Positions 42,659 to 51,694 of a stretch of DNA of 64,000 nucleotides are shown piece after piece; position 1 is the first letter of the stretch; every line of letters begins with the position of its first letter. Location: assembly GCA_963763015.1 (NCBI GenBank), contig CAVXML010000011.1, positions 1 to 64,000 of the forward strand, written 5' to 3'. This stretch comes from Fodinibacter sp963763015. Lineage in GTDB: Bacteria > Actinomycetota > Actinomycetes > Actinomycetales > Dermatophilaceae. The notes beneath the pieces were generated by a model, which was not told where the DNA came from, ran no database searches, and saw only the letters and a list, made by a program, of their open reading frames with translations. The translations under genes and the position numbers were made by a program.

Positions 42659-43750
42659 TCAGCGCTCCTCCTCGCCCCGGATGAAGGCCTCGAGCCTGGC
42701 GCGACCGAGGTCGTCGGGGCGCTGCTCCGGCGGGGACTTCATGAGGTAGGACGACGCCGAGAGCAGCGCGCCGCCGATGCCGCGGTCCTTGGCGATCTTC
42801 GCCGCGCGGATGGCGTCGATGATGATGCCGGCCGAGTTCGGGGAGTCCCACACCTCGAGCTTGTACTCGAGGTTCAGCGGAACGTCACCGAAGGCGCGAC
42901 CCTCGAGGCGCACGTACGCCCACTTGCGGTCGTCGAGCCACGCGACGTAGTCCGACGGGCCGATGTGCACGTTGCGGTCCTCGGTCTTGCCGGCGAGCGA
43001 GCCGGTGAGGTTCGAGGTCACGGCCTGGGTCTTCGAGACCTTCTTGGACTCCAGGCGCTCCCGCTCGAGCATGTTCTTGAAGTCCATGTTGCCGCCGACG
43101 TTGAGCTGGAAGGTGCGGTCGAGCTGCACGCCGCGGTCCTCGAACAGCTTCGCCATGACCCGGTGGGTGATCGTCGCGCCGACCTGGCTCTTGATGTCGT
43201 CACCGATGACCGGCACGCCGGCCTCCTCGAACCTCGCGGCCCACTCCGGGTCGGACGCGATGAACACCGGGAGGGCGTTGACGAAGGCGACGCCGGCGTC
43301 GATGGCGCACTGGGCGTAGAACTTGTCGGCGTTCTCCGAGCCCACCGGGAGGTAGGAGACGAGCACGTCGACCTTCGCGTCGCGCAGGGCGGCGACGACG
43401 TCGACCGGCTCGGCGCCGGACTCGTCGATGGTCTGGCGGTAGTACTTGCCGAGGCCGTCGAGGGTGTGACCGCGCTGCACGGTGACGCCAGTGGTGGGGA
43501 CGTCGGCGATCTTGATCGTGTTGTTCTCGGAGGCGTTGATCGCCTCGGCGAGGTCCTTGCCGACCTTCTTGTCGTCGACGTCGAACGCCGCGACGAACTC
43601 GACGTCGCGGACGTGGTACTCGCCGAACATGACGTGCATCAGGCCGGGGACGGTCTGGGACGGGTCGGCGTCCCGGTAGTAGTGCACGCCCTGGACGAGC
43701 GACGACGCACAGTTGCCGACGCCGACGACGGCGACGCGGATGGTACCCAT
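42659..43750 (-). CDS. ino1: myo-Inositol-1-phosphate synthase (actinobacterial type)
   Basis: A 363-residue enzyme starting at ATG 43750 after GGAGAAGC: MGTIRVAVVGVGNCASSLVQ gives the NAD-binding fold; VSYLPVGSENADKFYAQCAI and the DDIKSQVGATITHRVMAKLF core follow. It converts glucose 6-phosphate to myo-inositol 3-phosphate, the first step for phosphatidylinositol and mycothiol, the thiol buffer of these bacteria. The next gene upstream encodes a PadR regulator, as in Mycobacterium. Confidence 0.96.
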   Translation of the reverse strand: MGTIRVAVVGVGNCASSLVQGVHYYRDADPSQTVPGLMHVMFGEYHVRDVEFVAAFDVDDKKVGKDLAEAINASENNTIKIADVPTTGVTVQRGHTLDGLGKYYRQTIDESGAEPVDVVAALRDAKVDVLVSYLPVGSENADKFYAQCAIDAGVAFVNALPVFIASDPEWAARFEEAGVPVIGDDIKSQVGATITHRVMAKLFEDRGVQLDRTFQLNVGGNMDFKNMLERERLESKKVSKTQAVTSNLTGSLAGKTEDRNVHIGPSDYVAWLDDRKWAYVRLEGRAFGDVPLNLEYKLEVWDSPNSAGIIIDAIRAAKIAKDRGIGGALLSASSYLMKSPPEQRPDDLGRARLEAFIRGEEER

Positions 43751-43824
43751 GTGCTTCTCCTGGGAGGTCGGGGTGAGTGGGTGGACGGGATGTGCCGGAA
43801 CGCCGGGGAGGGCGCCCACGGCAC

Positions 43825-44391
43825 CTATGGCTGGGGGCCGGGGTCTGTGGGGTGACGGCGCTCGGCGTCGATGAGCTCGCTGAGCCAGCGCACCTCTCGC
43901 TCCGTGGTCTCCTCGCCGTGGCGCTGCAGTGCGGAGGTGTACGCGTCGATCCGCTCACGGCTGCGGGCGGCCGCCTCACGCACGCGGTCGAGGTCCTCCT
44001 CGAGGCGCGATCGGCGACCCTCGAGGATGCGGATCCGCACCTCGCGCTCGGTCCGGGCGAAGAAGGCGAACCGGACGTCGAAGCCGTCGTCGTCGTAGGC
44101 CGAGGCGTCCGCCCTGGCGACGAGCGCGGCGAAGTGCTCCTTTCCGGAGGCGGTGAGCTCGTAGACCACCCGGGGCCGCTTGCCCGACGGACCCGCCGGG
44201 TCGGTGGCCTGCACGATGAGGCCACGGTCCAGCAGGCCCTTCAGGGCCGGGTAGAGGGTGCCGTAGGACAGGGCACGGAACGGGCCGAGGGCGGTGTTGA
44301 GGCGCCGGCGCAGCTCGTAGCCGTGCGTCGGTCCCTCGTGGAGCAGGCCGAGGACGGCGAACTCGAGCAGTCGTGCACGACGGCTGACCAC
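43825..44391 (-). CDS. PadR family transcriptional regulator
   Basis: A 188-residue regulator starting at GTG 44391, chosen because AAGGAGGTGACCTC precedes it. The winged helix (about residues 5-85: LEFAVLGLLHEGPTHGYELR, then SYGTLYPALKGLLDRGLI) is followed by a C-terminal helical dimerisation part (about 110-180). PadR proteins repress nearby genes, often themselves. It is 75 bases upstream of ino1 in the same direction, and its own upstream region carries inverted repeats at 44424-44444 and 44466-44478. Confidence 0.92.
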   Translation of the reverse strand: MVSRRARLLEFAVLGLLHEGPTHGYELRRRLNTALGPFRALSYGTLYPALKGLLDRGLIVQATDPAGPSGKRPRVVYELTASGKEHFAALVARADASAYDDDGFDVRFAFFARTEREVRIRILEGRRSRLEEDLDRVREAAARSRERIDAYTSALQRHGEETTEREVRWLSELIDAERRHPTDPGPQP

Positions 44392-44423
44392 GAGGTCACC
44401 TCCTTCGGCTTCTGGGACGAGAC

Positions 44424-44478
44424 GGACAAACTCGACGTTTGTCCGGTCTGACGCTAGCACGGATATATCGGTTCGATA
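44424..44478. promoter_or_regulatory. Candidate PadR operator
   Basis: Two inverted repeats lie just upstream of the PadR gene: GGACAAAC (44424-44431) with GTTTGTCC (44437-44444), and TATCG (44466-44470) with CGATA (44474-44478) inside the locally AT-rich ATATATCGGTTCGATACAT. The divergent penicillin-binding protein gene starts about 150 bases further on. Binding by PadR is inferred from position. Confidence 0.5.
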
Positions 44479-44629
44479 CATCGTCCCGGTCGTGCGGAGG
44501 GTCTCAGCAGCGGCGGTCTTCAGGTTTCCTCAAGGAAGCCGGTCATACTGGCACGCGGGTGTGCGACCCTCGCAGGTTGCGCGCGCCCCTTGCACGCCCC
44601 CGTCCCGTACCCCTCTTCCCGGAAGCCGC

Positions 44630-46903
44630 ATGACCTCACCCCAACCCCAGACCCGTGCCGAGGCCAAGCTCGCCCAACAGGCCCAGCAGGCCCGACAGGC
44701 ACAGGCCCAGCAGGCCGGGGCCGGCGCCCCCCCGGCGGGCCGCTCCTCCCGTGGCGGCGCGGCCGGTGAGCCGCCCTCCGGCCGCCGCCGCTGGCTGCGG
44801 CGTGGCCTGTGGACGCTGCTCGTCGTGTTCCTCCTCGGCCTCCTCGGCCTCGGCGTCGCGTACGCGACGACCGACGTGCCGGAGGCCAACGAGATCGCGA
44901 AGGCCCAGACGTCGATCGTCTACTACGCCGACGGCAGGACCGAGATGGCTCGGCTCTCGGACGCCGAGGGCAACCGCGAGTCCGTGCCCCTGGACCAGGT
45001 GCCGGAGCACATGCAGAAGGCCATGCTGGCCGCCGAGGACCAGGACTTCTACCAGAACAACGGCATCTCGCCGACCGGGATAGCCCGCGCGGTGTGGGTG
45101 GCGGTGCGTGGCGGCCAGGCCACCCAGGGCGGCTCGACCATCACCCAGCAGTACGTCAAGAACTACTTCCTCACCGCCGACCGCACCCTGCAGCGCAAGG
45201 CACGAGAGATCCTCATCGCGATCAAGATCGACCAGCAGCAGTCCAAGGACGAGATCCTCGAGAACTACCTCAACACGATCTACTACGGGCGTGGGGCGTA
45301 CGGCATCCAGACGGCATCCAAGGCGTACTTCAACAAGGACGTGTCCAAGCTGACCGTCGCCGAGAGCGCCTTCCTCGCCTCGGTCATCCGCGGCCCGTCG
45401 CTCTACGACCCGGGTCTGGGCGAGGATCAGCGCGCGAACGCCGAGGAGCGGTCAGGGTTCATCCTCGACGCCATGGTCGAGAAGGGCTGGCTGAGCGAGG
45501 AGGACCGCGCCGCCGCCGTCTTCCCGGACGAGACACTCGTGGAGTACAAGAAGCGCACCCAGAGCGGACCGTCCGGGTACATCGTCGAGATGGTCAGGAA
45601 GGAGCTGGTCTCCAAGCACGAGCTCACCGAGGCGGACATCGACCGCGGTGGCCTGCGCATCGTCTCGACGGTGGAGCGGCCCAGGCAGATCGCCATGCAG
45701 GAGGCCGTCAAGAACGAGCGCCCGGAGGACACGCCGTCGGTGCACGTCGGGATGGCGTCGATCACTCCGGGCGACGGCGCGATCGTCGCCCTCTACGGCG
45801 GCGAGGACTACGCCAAGCGCCAGCAGAACGCTGCCACGCAGGACAAGATGCAGGCCGGCTCGACGTTCAAGATCTTCACCCTCATCGCCGCCCTGCAGTC
45901 CGGCGACGCGAGCCTGAAGTCCCGCTTCGACGGCAAGAGCCCTCGGTACTTCGAGGAGTTCGCCGACGAGACCGCCGACACCGCCGCCGGCCGCCGCGGT
46001 CGCGTCAAGAACTTCGGCGACGAGTCCTTCGGCCAGATCGACCTGCGCCGGGCCACCGGCAGCTCGGTCAACACCGTCTACGCCGAGCTCAACATCCTCG
46101 CGGACCCGAAGAACACGATGAAGGCGGCCCAGGACGCCGGGGTCCGCTCCACGCTCGAGCCCAACATGGCGAACGTCCTCGGCACCGACTACGTCACCGT
46201 GATGGACATGGCCAGCGCCTTCGCCACGATCGCCGCCCAGGGGGTCCGGGCCGATCCGTACATCGTCCGGGAGATCCGTTTCCCGGACGAGAGCGTGCCG
46301 ACCATCACGGTCGAGCCCACGACCCAGCAGGTCTTCGACAAGGACCTCATGGCGGACGTCATCGACGCCATGACCTATCCGGTGGAGGGGGGTACGGCTC
46401 GGTACGTGGGCCGTAACCTCGGCCGTCCGGCTGCGGGAAAGACGGGAACCTCGGAGAGCTTCCGGTCGGCGTGGTTCGACGGGTACGTGCCGCAGCTGCA
46501 GGCGGCGGTGGGCCTCTACCGCAGCGGCAAGGACGGCGAGGAGCTCCAGATGGAGAACCTGCCCAACGCCGGTGACATCACCGGGGGCACGTACCCGGCA
46601 CGGATCTGGACGGCCTACATGAAGAAGGCCCTCGAGGGCACGCCGGTCGAGCAGTTCCCCGAGCCCGCGAACATCAACAAGGACGCCGACCCACCGACTC
46701 CGACGACGACCCAGCCTCCCGCCACCCAGCAGCCGACCCAGGAGCCGACGGAGGCGCCGACGACCGAGCAGCCGCAGCCCACGGAGACCAAGACCAACGG
46801 CAACCCGGACCCGGGGCCACCCAGTCCCACCGAGGAGCCGCCCCAGCCGGAGCCCACGGAGTCGATCAAGGGTCCCAAACCGTCGCCACCCGGCGGCGGC
46901 TGA
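44630..46903 (+). CDS. ponA: Class A penicillin-binding protein (transglycosylase-transpeptidase)
   Basis: A 757-residue protein: a Gln/Ala-rich cytoplasmic tail (about 1-55), one membrane helix (LWTLLVVFLLGLLGLGVAYA, about 60-80), a GT51 transglycosylase domain (about 115-290) with AAEDQDFYQNNGI, GGSTITQQYVKNYFL and GRGAYGI, and a transpeptidase domain (about 370-680) with SxxK in AGSTFKIFT, SSVN and AGKTGTSE. The C-terminus is a Pro/Thr/Gln-rich tail with no lectin domain. It polymerises and cross-links peptidoglycan. The order padR-ponA-GT87-rpsF matches the mycobacterial ponA1 region. Confidence 0.95.
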   Translation: MTSPQPQTRAEAKLAQQAQQARQAQAQQAGAGAPPAGRSSRGGAAGEPPSGRRRWLRRGLWTLLVVFLLGLLGLGVAYATTDVPEANEIAKAQTSIVYYADGRTEMARLSDAEGNRESVPLDQVPEHMQKAMLAAEDQDFYQNNGISPTGIARAVWVAVRGGQATQGGSTITQQYVKNYFLTADRTLQRKAREILIAIKIDQQQSKDEILENYLNTIYYGRGAYGIQTASKAYFNKDVSKLTVAESAFLASVIRGPSLYDPGLGEDQRANAEERSGFILDAMVEKGWLSEEDRAAAVFPDETLVEYKKRTQSGPSGYIVEMVRKELVSKHELTEADIDRGGLRIVSTVERPRQIAMQEAVKNERPEDTPSVHVGMASITPGDGAIVALYGGEDYAKRQQNAATQDKMQAGSTFKIFTLIAALQSGDASLKSRFDGKSPRYFEEFADETADTAAGRRGRVKNFGDESFGQIDLRRATGSSVNTVYAELNILADPKNTMKAAQDAGVRSTLEPNMANVLGTDYVTVMDMASAFATIAAQGVRADPYIVREIRFPDESVPTITVEPTTQQVFDKDLMADVIDAMTYPVEGGTARYVGRNLGRPAAGKTGTSESFRSAWFDGYVPQLQAAVGLYRSGKDGEELQMENLPNAGDITGGTYPARIWTAYMKKALEGTPVEQFPEPANINKDADPPTPTTTQPPATQQPTQEPTEAPTTEQPQPTETKTNGNPDPGPPSPTEEPPQPEPTESIKGPKPSPPGGG

Positions 46904-46920
46904 CCGGACGTGGGGGGCTC

Positions 46921-48345
46921 GTGGGACGCGATGACGCGCCGACGCCGGTGCTGCCCGCCGACCTGACCACCGCGGTGGGTGGGCCGGCCGGCCGCCGCCT
47001 GCGCTCGCCGGATGCCGGGCCCGGGGCTGCGCTCGCCCCGGTCGTCCTGCTGCTGGCCCTGCCGCTCTCGGTCGCGGCCCTGCGCCAGGCGGGGTGCCTC
47101 GCGGACGGCTGGCGCGGGGGAACCCCGCTCTGGCGCCAGTGCGCGTCACCCCTGGTGGAGTCCGTTCCGGCGGCCGGTCTCGGGCGAGGGCTGACGGCCT
47201 ACCTGTCGGGTGCCGTCCGGCTCGACGAGCCGGCCCTCACCGGTGTGGTCACCGCGGCGCTGGCCGGACTGGCGCCCGGGTCCGGCACCGGCCAACAGCG
47301 CTGGTTCCTGCTCCTCTGGGTTCTCGTCGCGTCGCTGCTGTCGGTGGTGCTCGTCGTGCTCGTCGGCACGGTGCGGCGCCACCCTGCGGCCGACCCCGTC
47401 GTCCTGGCCCTGTCCCCCGTGCTGGCCCTCACCGTGCTGCTGTCCGCCGACCTGGTCCCGGTCGTGCTGGCCGTGGCGGCGGTATGGGCGTGGAGCCGGG
47501 ACCGAGCCGTGCTCGCGGGGGCGCTGGCGGGGCTCGCGGTCCTCGGTGGTGCCCTCGCGGCCGTCGTGCTGCTCGCCATGGCCGCGCTCCCGGGGACGGC
47601 CGGTACCCGGGCAGTCCGACGGCTGCTGCTCGCCGCGTTCGCCACCGTCGCGGCGGCCGCGCTCGTGCTCACCGTCGGCGACGTCGGGACGCTGACCCGT
47701 CCGTTCGCCGCCTGGCTCGGCGACGGCGCCGGGCCCGGTTCTCCCTGGTACCTGGCGACGCTCGCCGGACACGCGCTGGACGCCAGGCTCGTGGCGGCCG
47801 CCGCCGCCGCCGGGGTGGTCCTTGCCGCGGTCCTGGTGGCGCTGCTGGCCCGGAGACGGCCCTCGCCGGTCGTCGCTGCCGCGGTCGTGGTGGGCATGGT
47901 GGTCGTGATGGTCACCGGTCCTGCGCTGCCGCCCTCCGCGGGGCTGTGGCTCGTCCCGTTCATCGCCCTGGTGGGGGTGCGCTGGCGGGACCACCTCCTG
48001 TGGGCCGTCGCGGAGGTGGTGCACGCCGTGGCGCTGTTCGCCTACCTGGCCGCGGCCGCCGACCCGGGCCAGGGGCTCCCGGCCGGGTGGTACGCCCTCG
48101 CGCTGGTGCTTCGGTTGCTCGCCCTCGGCTGGCTCGCCGGCCGGGCGTGGGAGGCGGGCCGCGAGGGGGCCGTCGCCCGCCCCACGACCGGTGGGGTTTC
48201 GCCCGCGCCGCCGGCAGGCGGCGGGAGTTGGGCGGATGCCGGGCCGGCCGGTACCCTTGCGTGGTTGCCCTCACGACGCCCTGTGGAAAACTCCTCGGGC
48301 CGTGTCGGCGGCAATGCATACCCTCCTGTCACGGAAGGACCGTGA
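46921..48345 (+). CDS. GT87-like multi-pass membrane protein
   Basis: A 474-residue protein with about ten hydrophobic segments (for example LAPVVLLLALPLSVAALR near 40, WFLLLWVLVASLLSVVLVVL near 140, then five more to AVALFAYLAAAAD near 385). It begins with a short hydrophilic N-terminus at GTG 46921, 18 bases after ponA. Its position equals that of the mycobacterial DUF2029 membrane protein between ponA1 and rpsF, so a polyprenol-linked mannosyltransferase-type role is likely but unproved; I see no catalytic Asp pair clearly. The last 60 residues are disordered. Confidence 0.7.
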   Translation: MGRDDAPTPVLPADLTTAVGGPAGRRLRSPDAGPGAALAPVVLLLALPLSVAALRQAGCLADGWRGGTPLWRQCASPLVESVPAAGLGRGLTAYLSGAVRLDEPALTGVVTAALAGLAPGSGTGQQRWFLLLWVLVASLLSVVLVVLVGTVRRHPAADPVVLALSPVLALTVLLSADLVPVVLAVAAVWAWSRDRAVLAGALAGLAVLGGALAAVVLLAMAALPGTAGTRAVRRLLLAAFATVAAAALVLTVGDVGTLTRPFAAWLGDGAGPGSPWYLATLAGHALDARLVAAAAAAGVVLAAVLVALLARRRPSPVVAAAVVVGMVVVMVTGPALPPSAGLWLVPFIALVGVRWRDHLLWAVAEVVHAVALFAYLAAAADPGQGLPAGWYALALVLRLLALGWLAGRAWEAGREGAVARPTTGGVSPAPPAGGGSWADAGPAGTLAWLPSRRPVENSSGRVGGNAYPPVTEGP

Positions 48346-48376
48346 CCGCCACAGACCGAAGGAGGCGGGTTAACGC

Positions 48377-48664
48377 ATGCGTCAGTACGAACTCATGGTC
48401 ATCCTCGACCCGGAGCTCGACGACCGGACCGTCCAGCCGTCGCTGGAGCGGTTCCTCAAGGTCGTGACCACCGATGGCGGGACCGTCGACACCGTCGACA
48501 TCTGGGGCCGCCGTCGCCTCGCCTACGAGATCAAGAAGAAGTCCGAGGGCATCTACGCCGTCGTGAACTTCACCTCCGAGCCGGCGACGGCCAAGGAGCT
48601 GGACCGCCAGCTCGGCCTCAACGAGTCGGTCATGCGGACCAAGCTCATGCGCCCCGGCGCCTGA
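48377..48664 (+). CDS. rpsF: 30S ribosomal protein S6
   Basis: A 95-residue protein with the S6 fold: MRQYELMVILDPELDDRTVQ, then WGRRRLAYEIKKKSEGIYAV and ending MRTKLMRPGA. The start ATG follows AAGGAGGCGGGTTAACGC. S6 binds the central domain of 16S rRNA with S18, encoded two genes downstream. First gene of the rpsF-ssb-rpsR-rplI operon. Confidence 0.98.
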   Translation: MRQYELMVILDPELDDRTVQPSLERFLKVVTTDGGTVDTVDIWGRRRLAYEIKKKSEGIYAVVNFTSEPATAKELDRQLGLNESVMRTKLMRPGA

Positions 48665-48717
48665 CCGGTCCTTCCACCGCACACCGTCGGTACCACCGCG
48701 AAGGAGCCACCTGACCC

Positions 48718-49284
48718 ATGGCAGGCGAGACCACCATCACGATCGTCGGCAACCTCACCGCTGATCCCGAGCTCCGGTTCACCCCTTCCGGGGCTGCCGT
48801 CGCGAACTTCACCGTGGCGTCCACGCCGCGCACGTTCGACCGTCAGGCCAACGAGTGGAAGGACGGCGAGACGCTCTTCATGCGCTGCTCCATCTGGCGC
48901 GACGCGGCCGAGAACATCGCCGAGTCGCTCCACCGGGGCGCGCGAGTCATCGTCACCGGGCGCCTGAAGTCCCGGTCGTACGAGACCAAGGAGGGCGAGA
49001 AGCGCACCGTCGTCGAGCTCGACGTCGACGAGGTGGGTCCGTCGCTGCGCTACGCCTCGGCGAAGGTCACCAAGGCCGAGCGCGGCAGTTCCGGTGGCGG
49101 CTTCGGTGGCCAGGGTGGCCAGCAGGCCGACCCGTGGGCCACCGGTGGCTCCGCGCCGGCTGCCCAGCAGGGTGGCGCCGGTGGGTGGGGTGGCCCTCAG
49201 GCTCCCCAGCAGCAGCCCCAGCCCCAGGGTGGCCAGCAGGGTGGCTGGGGTCAGGCCCCCGGCTACGACGAGCCGCCCTTCTGA
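48718..49284 (+). CDS. ssb: Single-stranded DNA-binding protein
   Basis: A 188-residue SSB. The OB fold covers residues 1-112 (MAGETTITIVGNLTADPELR, LFMRCSIWRDAAENIAESL). The Gly/Gln-rich flexible tail ends in the acidic tip YDEPPF that docks repair proteins. It protects single-stranded DNA in replication, recombination and repair. It lies 53 bases after rpsF. Confidence 0.97.
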   Translation: MAGETTITIVGNLTADPELRFTPSGAAVANFTVASTPRTFDRQANEWKDGETLFMRCSIWRDAAENIAESLHRGARVIVTGRLKSRSYETKEGEKRTVVELDVDEVGPSLRYASAKVTKAERGSSGGGFGGQGGQQADPWATGGSAPAAQQGGAGGWGGPQAPQQQPQPQGGQQGGWGQAPGYDEPPF

Positions 49285-49401
49285 CCGACCGGCATCCGTG
49301 CGACCGCCCCGCCGGCGGTCGTGCCAGAACCAGTACGACACCATCCCTGGGAGACCAGGGCTCATCCGCCGGACCAGCTCCGGCAGAAGGAGAGCACCAC
49401 G

Positions 49402-49638
49402 ATGGCCAAGCCCGCCATTCGCAAGCCCAAGAAGAAGGCCAACCCGCTCAAGGCGGCGAAGGTCGAGAACATCGACTACAAGGACGCCGCGCTGCTGCGC
49501 AAGTTCATCTCCGACCGCGGCAAGATCCGCGCCCGCCGGGTGACCGGTGTCAGCGTCCAGGAGCAGCGCCTCATCGCCAACGCCGTCAAGAACGCGCGCG
49601 AGATGGCACTCCTGCCGTACTCGAGCTCGGCTCGCTGA
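49402..49638 (+). CDS. rpsR: 30S ribosomal protein S18
   Basis: A 78-residue basic protein starting at ATG 49402 after AGAAGGAGAGCACCACG. NIDYKDAALLRKFISDRGKI and RARRVTGVSVQEQRLIANAV are S18 signatures. It has no Cys cluster, so it is the zinc-independent form. The longer frame upstream only adds non-conserved residues. Confidence 0.97.
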   Translation: MAKPAIRKPKKKANPLKAAKVENIDYKDAALLRKFISDRGKIRARRVTGVSVQEQRLIANAVKNAREMALLPYSSSAR

Positions 49639-49661
49639 CCGCCCGAGAAGGAGCCACCACG

Positions 49662-50108
49662 ATGAAGGTCATCCTCACCCATGAGGTCACCGGCCTCGGT
49701 ACCGCCGGCGACGTCGTCGACGTCAAGGACGGCTACGCCCGCAACTTCCTGTTCCGTCGCGGCCTCGCGACGGCGTGGACCAAGGGCGGCCAGAAGCAGG
49801 TCGACGCCATCGCCAAGGGCCGGGAGGTTCGCGCCGTGAAGTCGCTCGAGGAGGCGAAGTCCATCAAGGGCAACCTCGAGTCGAAGGCGATCCCGGTCTC
49901 CGCGCACGCCGGCAGCGGGGGCCGACTCTTCGGAGCCGTCTCGACTGCCGACATCGCCGCCGCGGTGAAGGCCGCTGGCGGTCCGGCGCTCGACAAGCGC
50001 AGGATCGAGGTTCCGACGCCGATCAAGACCACGGGTATCCACTCGGCCCTCGTCCGCCTGCACCCCGAGGTGCAGGCGACAGTCGAGCTCGACGTCGTCG
50101 CCGGCTGA
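49662..50108 (+). CDS. rplI: 50S ribosomal protein L9
   Basis: A 148-residue L9: the N-terminal domain MKVILTHEVTGLGTAGDVVD with GYARNFLFRRGLA, a long connecting helix (about 40-78) and the C-terminal RNA-binding domain ending LVRLHPEVQATVELDVVAG. Last gene of the operon; a strong hairpin follows. In many bacteria dnaB comes next, but here radA does. Confidence 0.98.
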   Translation: MKVILTHEVTGLGTAGDVVDVKDGYARNFLFRRGLATAWTKGGQKQVDAIAKGREVRAVKSLEEAKSIKGNLESKAIPVSAHAGSGGRLFGAVSTADIAAAVKAAGGPALDKRRIEVPTPIKTTGIHSALVRLHPEVQATVELDVVAG

Positions 50109-50122
50109 CGTCAGCCCTGGCC

Positions 50123-50161
50123 ACGAGGCCCTCGGACCGTTCAAGGGTCCGGGGGCCTCGT
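50123..50161 (+). terminator. Terminator after rplI
   Basis: ACGAGGCCCTCGGACC and GGGTCCGGGGGCCTCGT pair across a short loop of GTTCAA to form a long GC-rich stem directly after the rplI stop. It separates the ribosomal operon from radA. Confidence 0.85.
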
Positions 50162-50208
50162 CTCGTCGGCCCACGGTCGTGTCGGTAGGGCGACATACTG
50201 TGACCGGC

Positions 50209-51633
50209 ATGGCTTCCTCCCCCTCGCGCCGGAGCGCCCGTGGCGCCCCGGCGTTCCGTTGCAGCGAGTGCGGTTGGCAGACCGCGAAGTGGGTGGGCCG
50301 CTGCGGGGAGTGCCAGGCCTGGGGCAGCGTGTCGGAGGTGGGGGCCGTGTCCGCGCGCACCACGGCTGCGGCATCGGTGGCCCGGCCCGCCATGCCGATC
50401 GGTGAGGTGGACGTCCGCCGAGCCGGGGCCCGGCCCACCGGGGTGCCGGAGTTCGACCGGGTGCTCGGCGGCGGCATCGTCCCGGGTGCGGTCGTCCTCG
50501 TCGCCGGCGAGCCGGGCATCGGCAAGTCGACACTGCTGCTCGACGTCGCCGCCCGTACCGCCCGCTCCGGCGACCACGGTGAGCGGCGGGTCCTGTACGT
50601 CAGCGGTGAGGAGTCGGCCGCGCAGGTACGGACCCGAGCCGAGCGGATCGAGGCGATGGCACGGTCGCTGTACCTCGCCAGCGAGACCGACCTGGCAACG
50701 GTGCTGGGGCAGATCGAGGCCCTGGAGCCCGAGCTCGTCGTCGTCGACTCGGTCCAGACCATCAGCAGTGCCGATGTCGAGGGGTCGGCGGGGAACGTGA
50801 CGCAGGTGCGCGAGGTCGCGGCGTCCCTCATCGCGGCGGCGAAGGCGCGCGGCATCGCCATCCTCCTCGTCGGCCACGTGACCAAGGACGGCTCCATCGC
50901 CGGGCCCCGGGTGCTCGAGCACCTCGTCGACGTCGTCGTCCAGTTCGAGGGCGAGCGCCACTCCCGGCTCCGCCTGGTCCGCGCCGTCAAGAACCGGTTC
51001 GGGCCCACCGACGAGGTGGGGTGCTTCGACCTGTCGGACGTCGGCATCGTCGGCCTGGCCGACCCCAGCGGGCTGTTCCTGTCCGGTCGCACCGCCGCCG
51101 TGGCCGGCACCTGCGTGACCGTCACGCTCGAGGGGCGGCGCCCGCTCGTCACGGAGGTCCAGGCCCTGGTCACCGGCTCGACCCTGGCCACCCCGCGCCG
51201 GGCCACGAGCGGGCTCGATGCGGCACGGGTGAACATGATCCTCGCGGTGCTCGACAAGCGTGCCCAGGCACCGATCAACGGCAGCGACGCCTACCTCTCG
51301 ACCGTCGGCGGCGTGCGGCTCACCGAGCCCGCCGCCGACCTCGCGATCAGCCTCGCCCTGGCCGGCGCCATCACCGACCTTCCCCTGCCGCACGGCACGA
51401 TCGCTTTCGGGGAGGTGGGGCTGGCCGGGGAGATCCGACCGGTCACCGGAGCACACCGGCGCCTGGCCGAGGCGGCTCGCCTGGGCTTCAGCAGAGCCGT
51501 GGTTCCGCCCGGGGTCCTCGGTGCCGGTCCGGTGCCCGAGGGCCTGCGGGTCGTCGAGGCCGCGTCGGTGGCCGATGCCGTGGTGAGGGGTCTTCACGAG
51601 ATCGACACCAGACTCGACCGCCCACCCCGCTAG
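50209..51633 (+). CDS. radA: DNA repair protein RadA
   Basis: A 474-residue RadA/Sms. The N-terminal zinc finger reads CSECGWQTAKWVGRCGECQ (about residues 17-35). The RecA-like ATPase has Walker A GEPGIGKST (about 100-108), Walker B ELVVVDSVQT and the RadA-specific KNRFG motif near residue 260. The C-terminal Lon-type domain begins around 295 (NGSDAYLSTVGGVRL). It promotes branch migration in recombinational repair. It is 61 bases from the disA start, the same neighbour pairing as in many Gram-positives. Confidence 0.96.
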   Translation: MASSPSRRSARGAPAFRCSECGWQTAKWVGRCGECQAWGSVSEVGAVSARTTAAASVARPAMPIGEVDVRRAGARPTGVPEFDRVLGGGIVPGAVVLVAGEPGIGKSTLLLDVAARTARSGDHGERRVLYVSGEESAAQVRTRAERIEAMARSLYLASETDLATVLGQIEALEPELVVVDSVQTISSADVEGSAGNVTQVREVAASLIAAAKARGIAILLVGHVTKDGSIAGPRVLEHLVDVVVQFEGERHSRLRLVRAVKNRFGPTDEVGCFDLSDVGIVGLADPSGLFLSGRTAAVAGTCVTVTLEGRRPLVTEVQALVTGSTLATPRRATSGLDAARVNMILAVLDKRAQAPINGSDAYLSTVGGVRLTEPAADLAISLALAGAITDLPLPHGTIAFGEVGLAGEIRPVTGAHRRLAEAARLGFSRAVVPPGVLGAGPVPEGLRVVEAASVADAVVRGLHEIDTRLDRPPR

Positions 51634-51694
51634 GATGCGCGCAGACTCGCCGTGGACCTCGCGGCAGGGGGACCGCCGGTCGGAGGGAGAGATC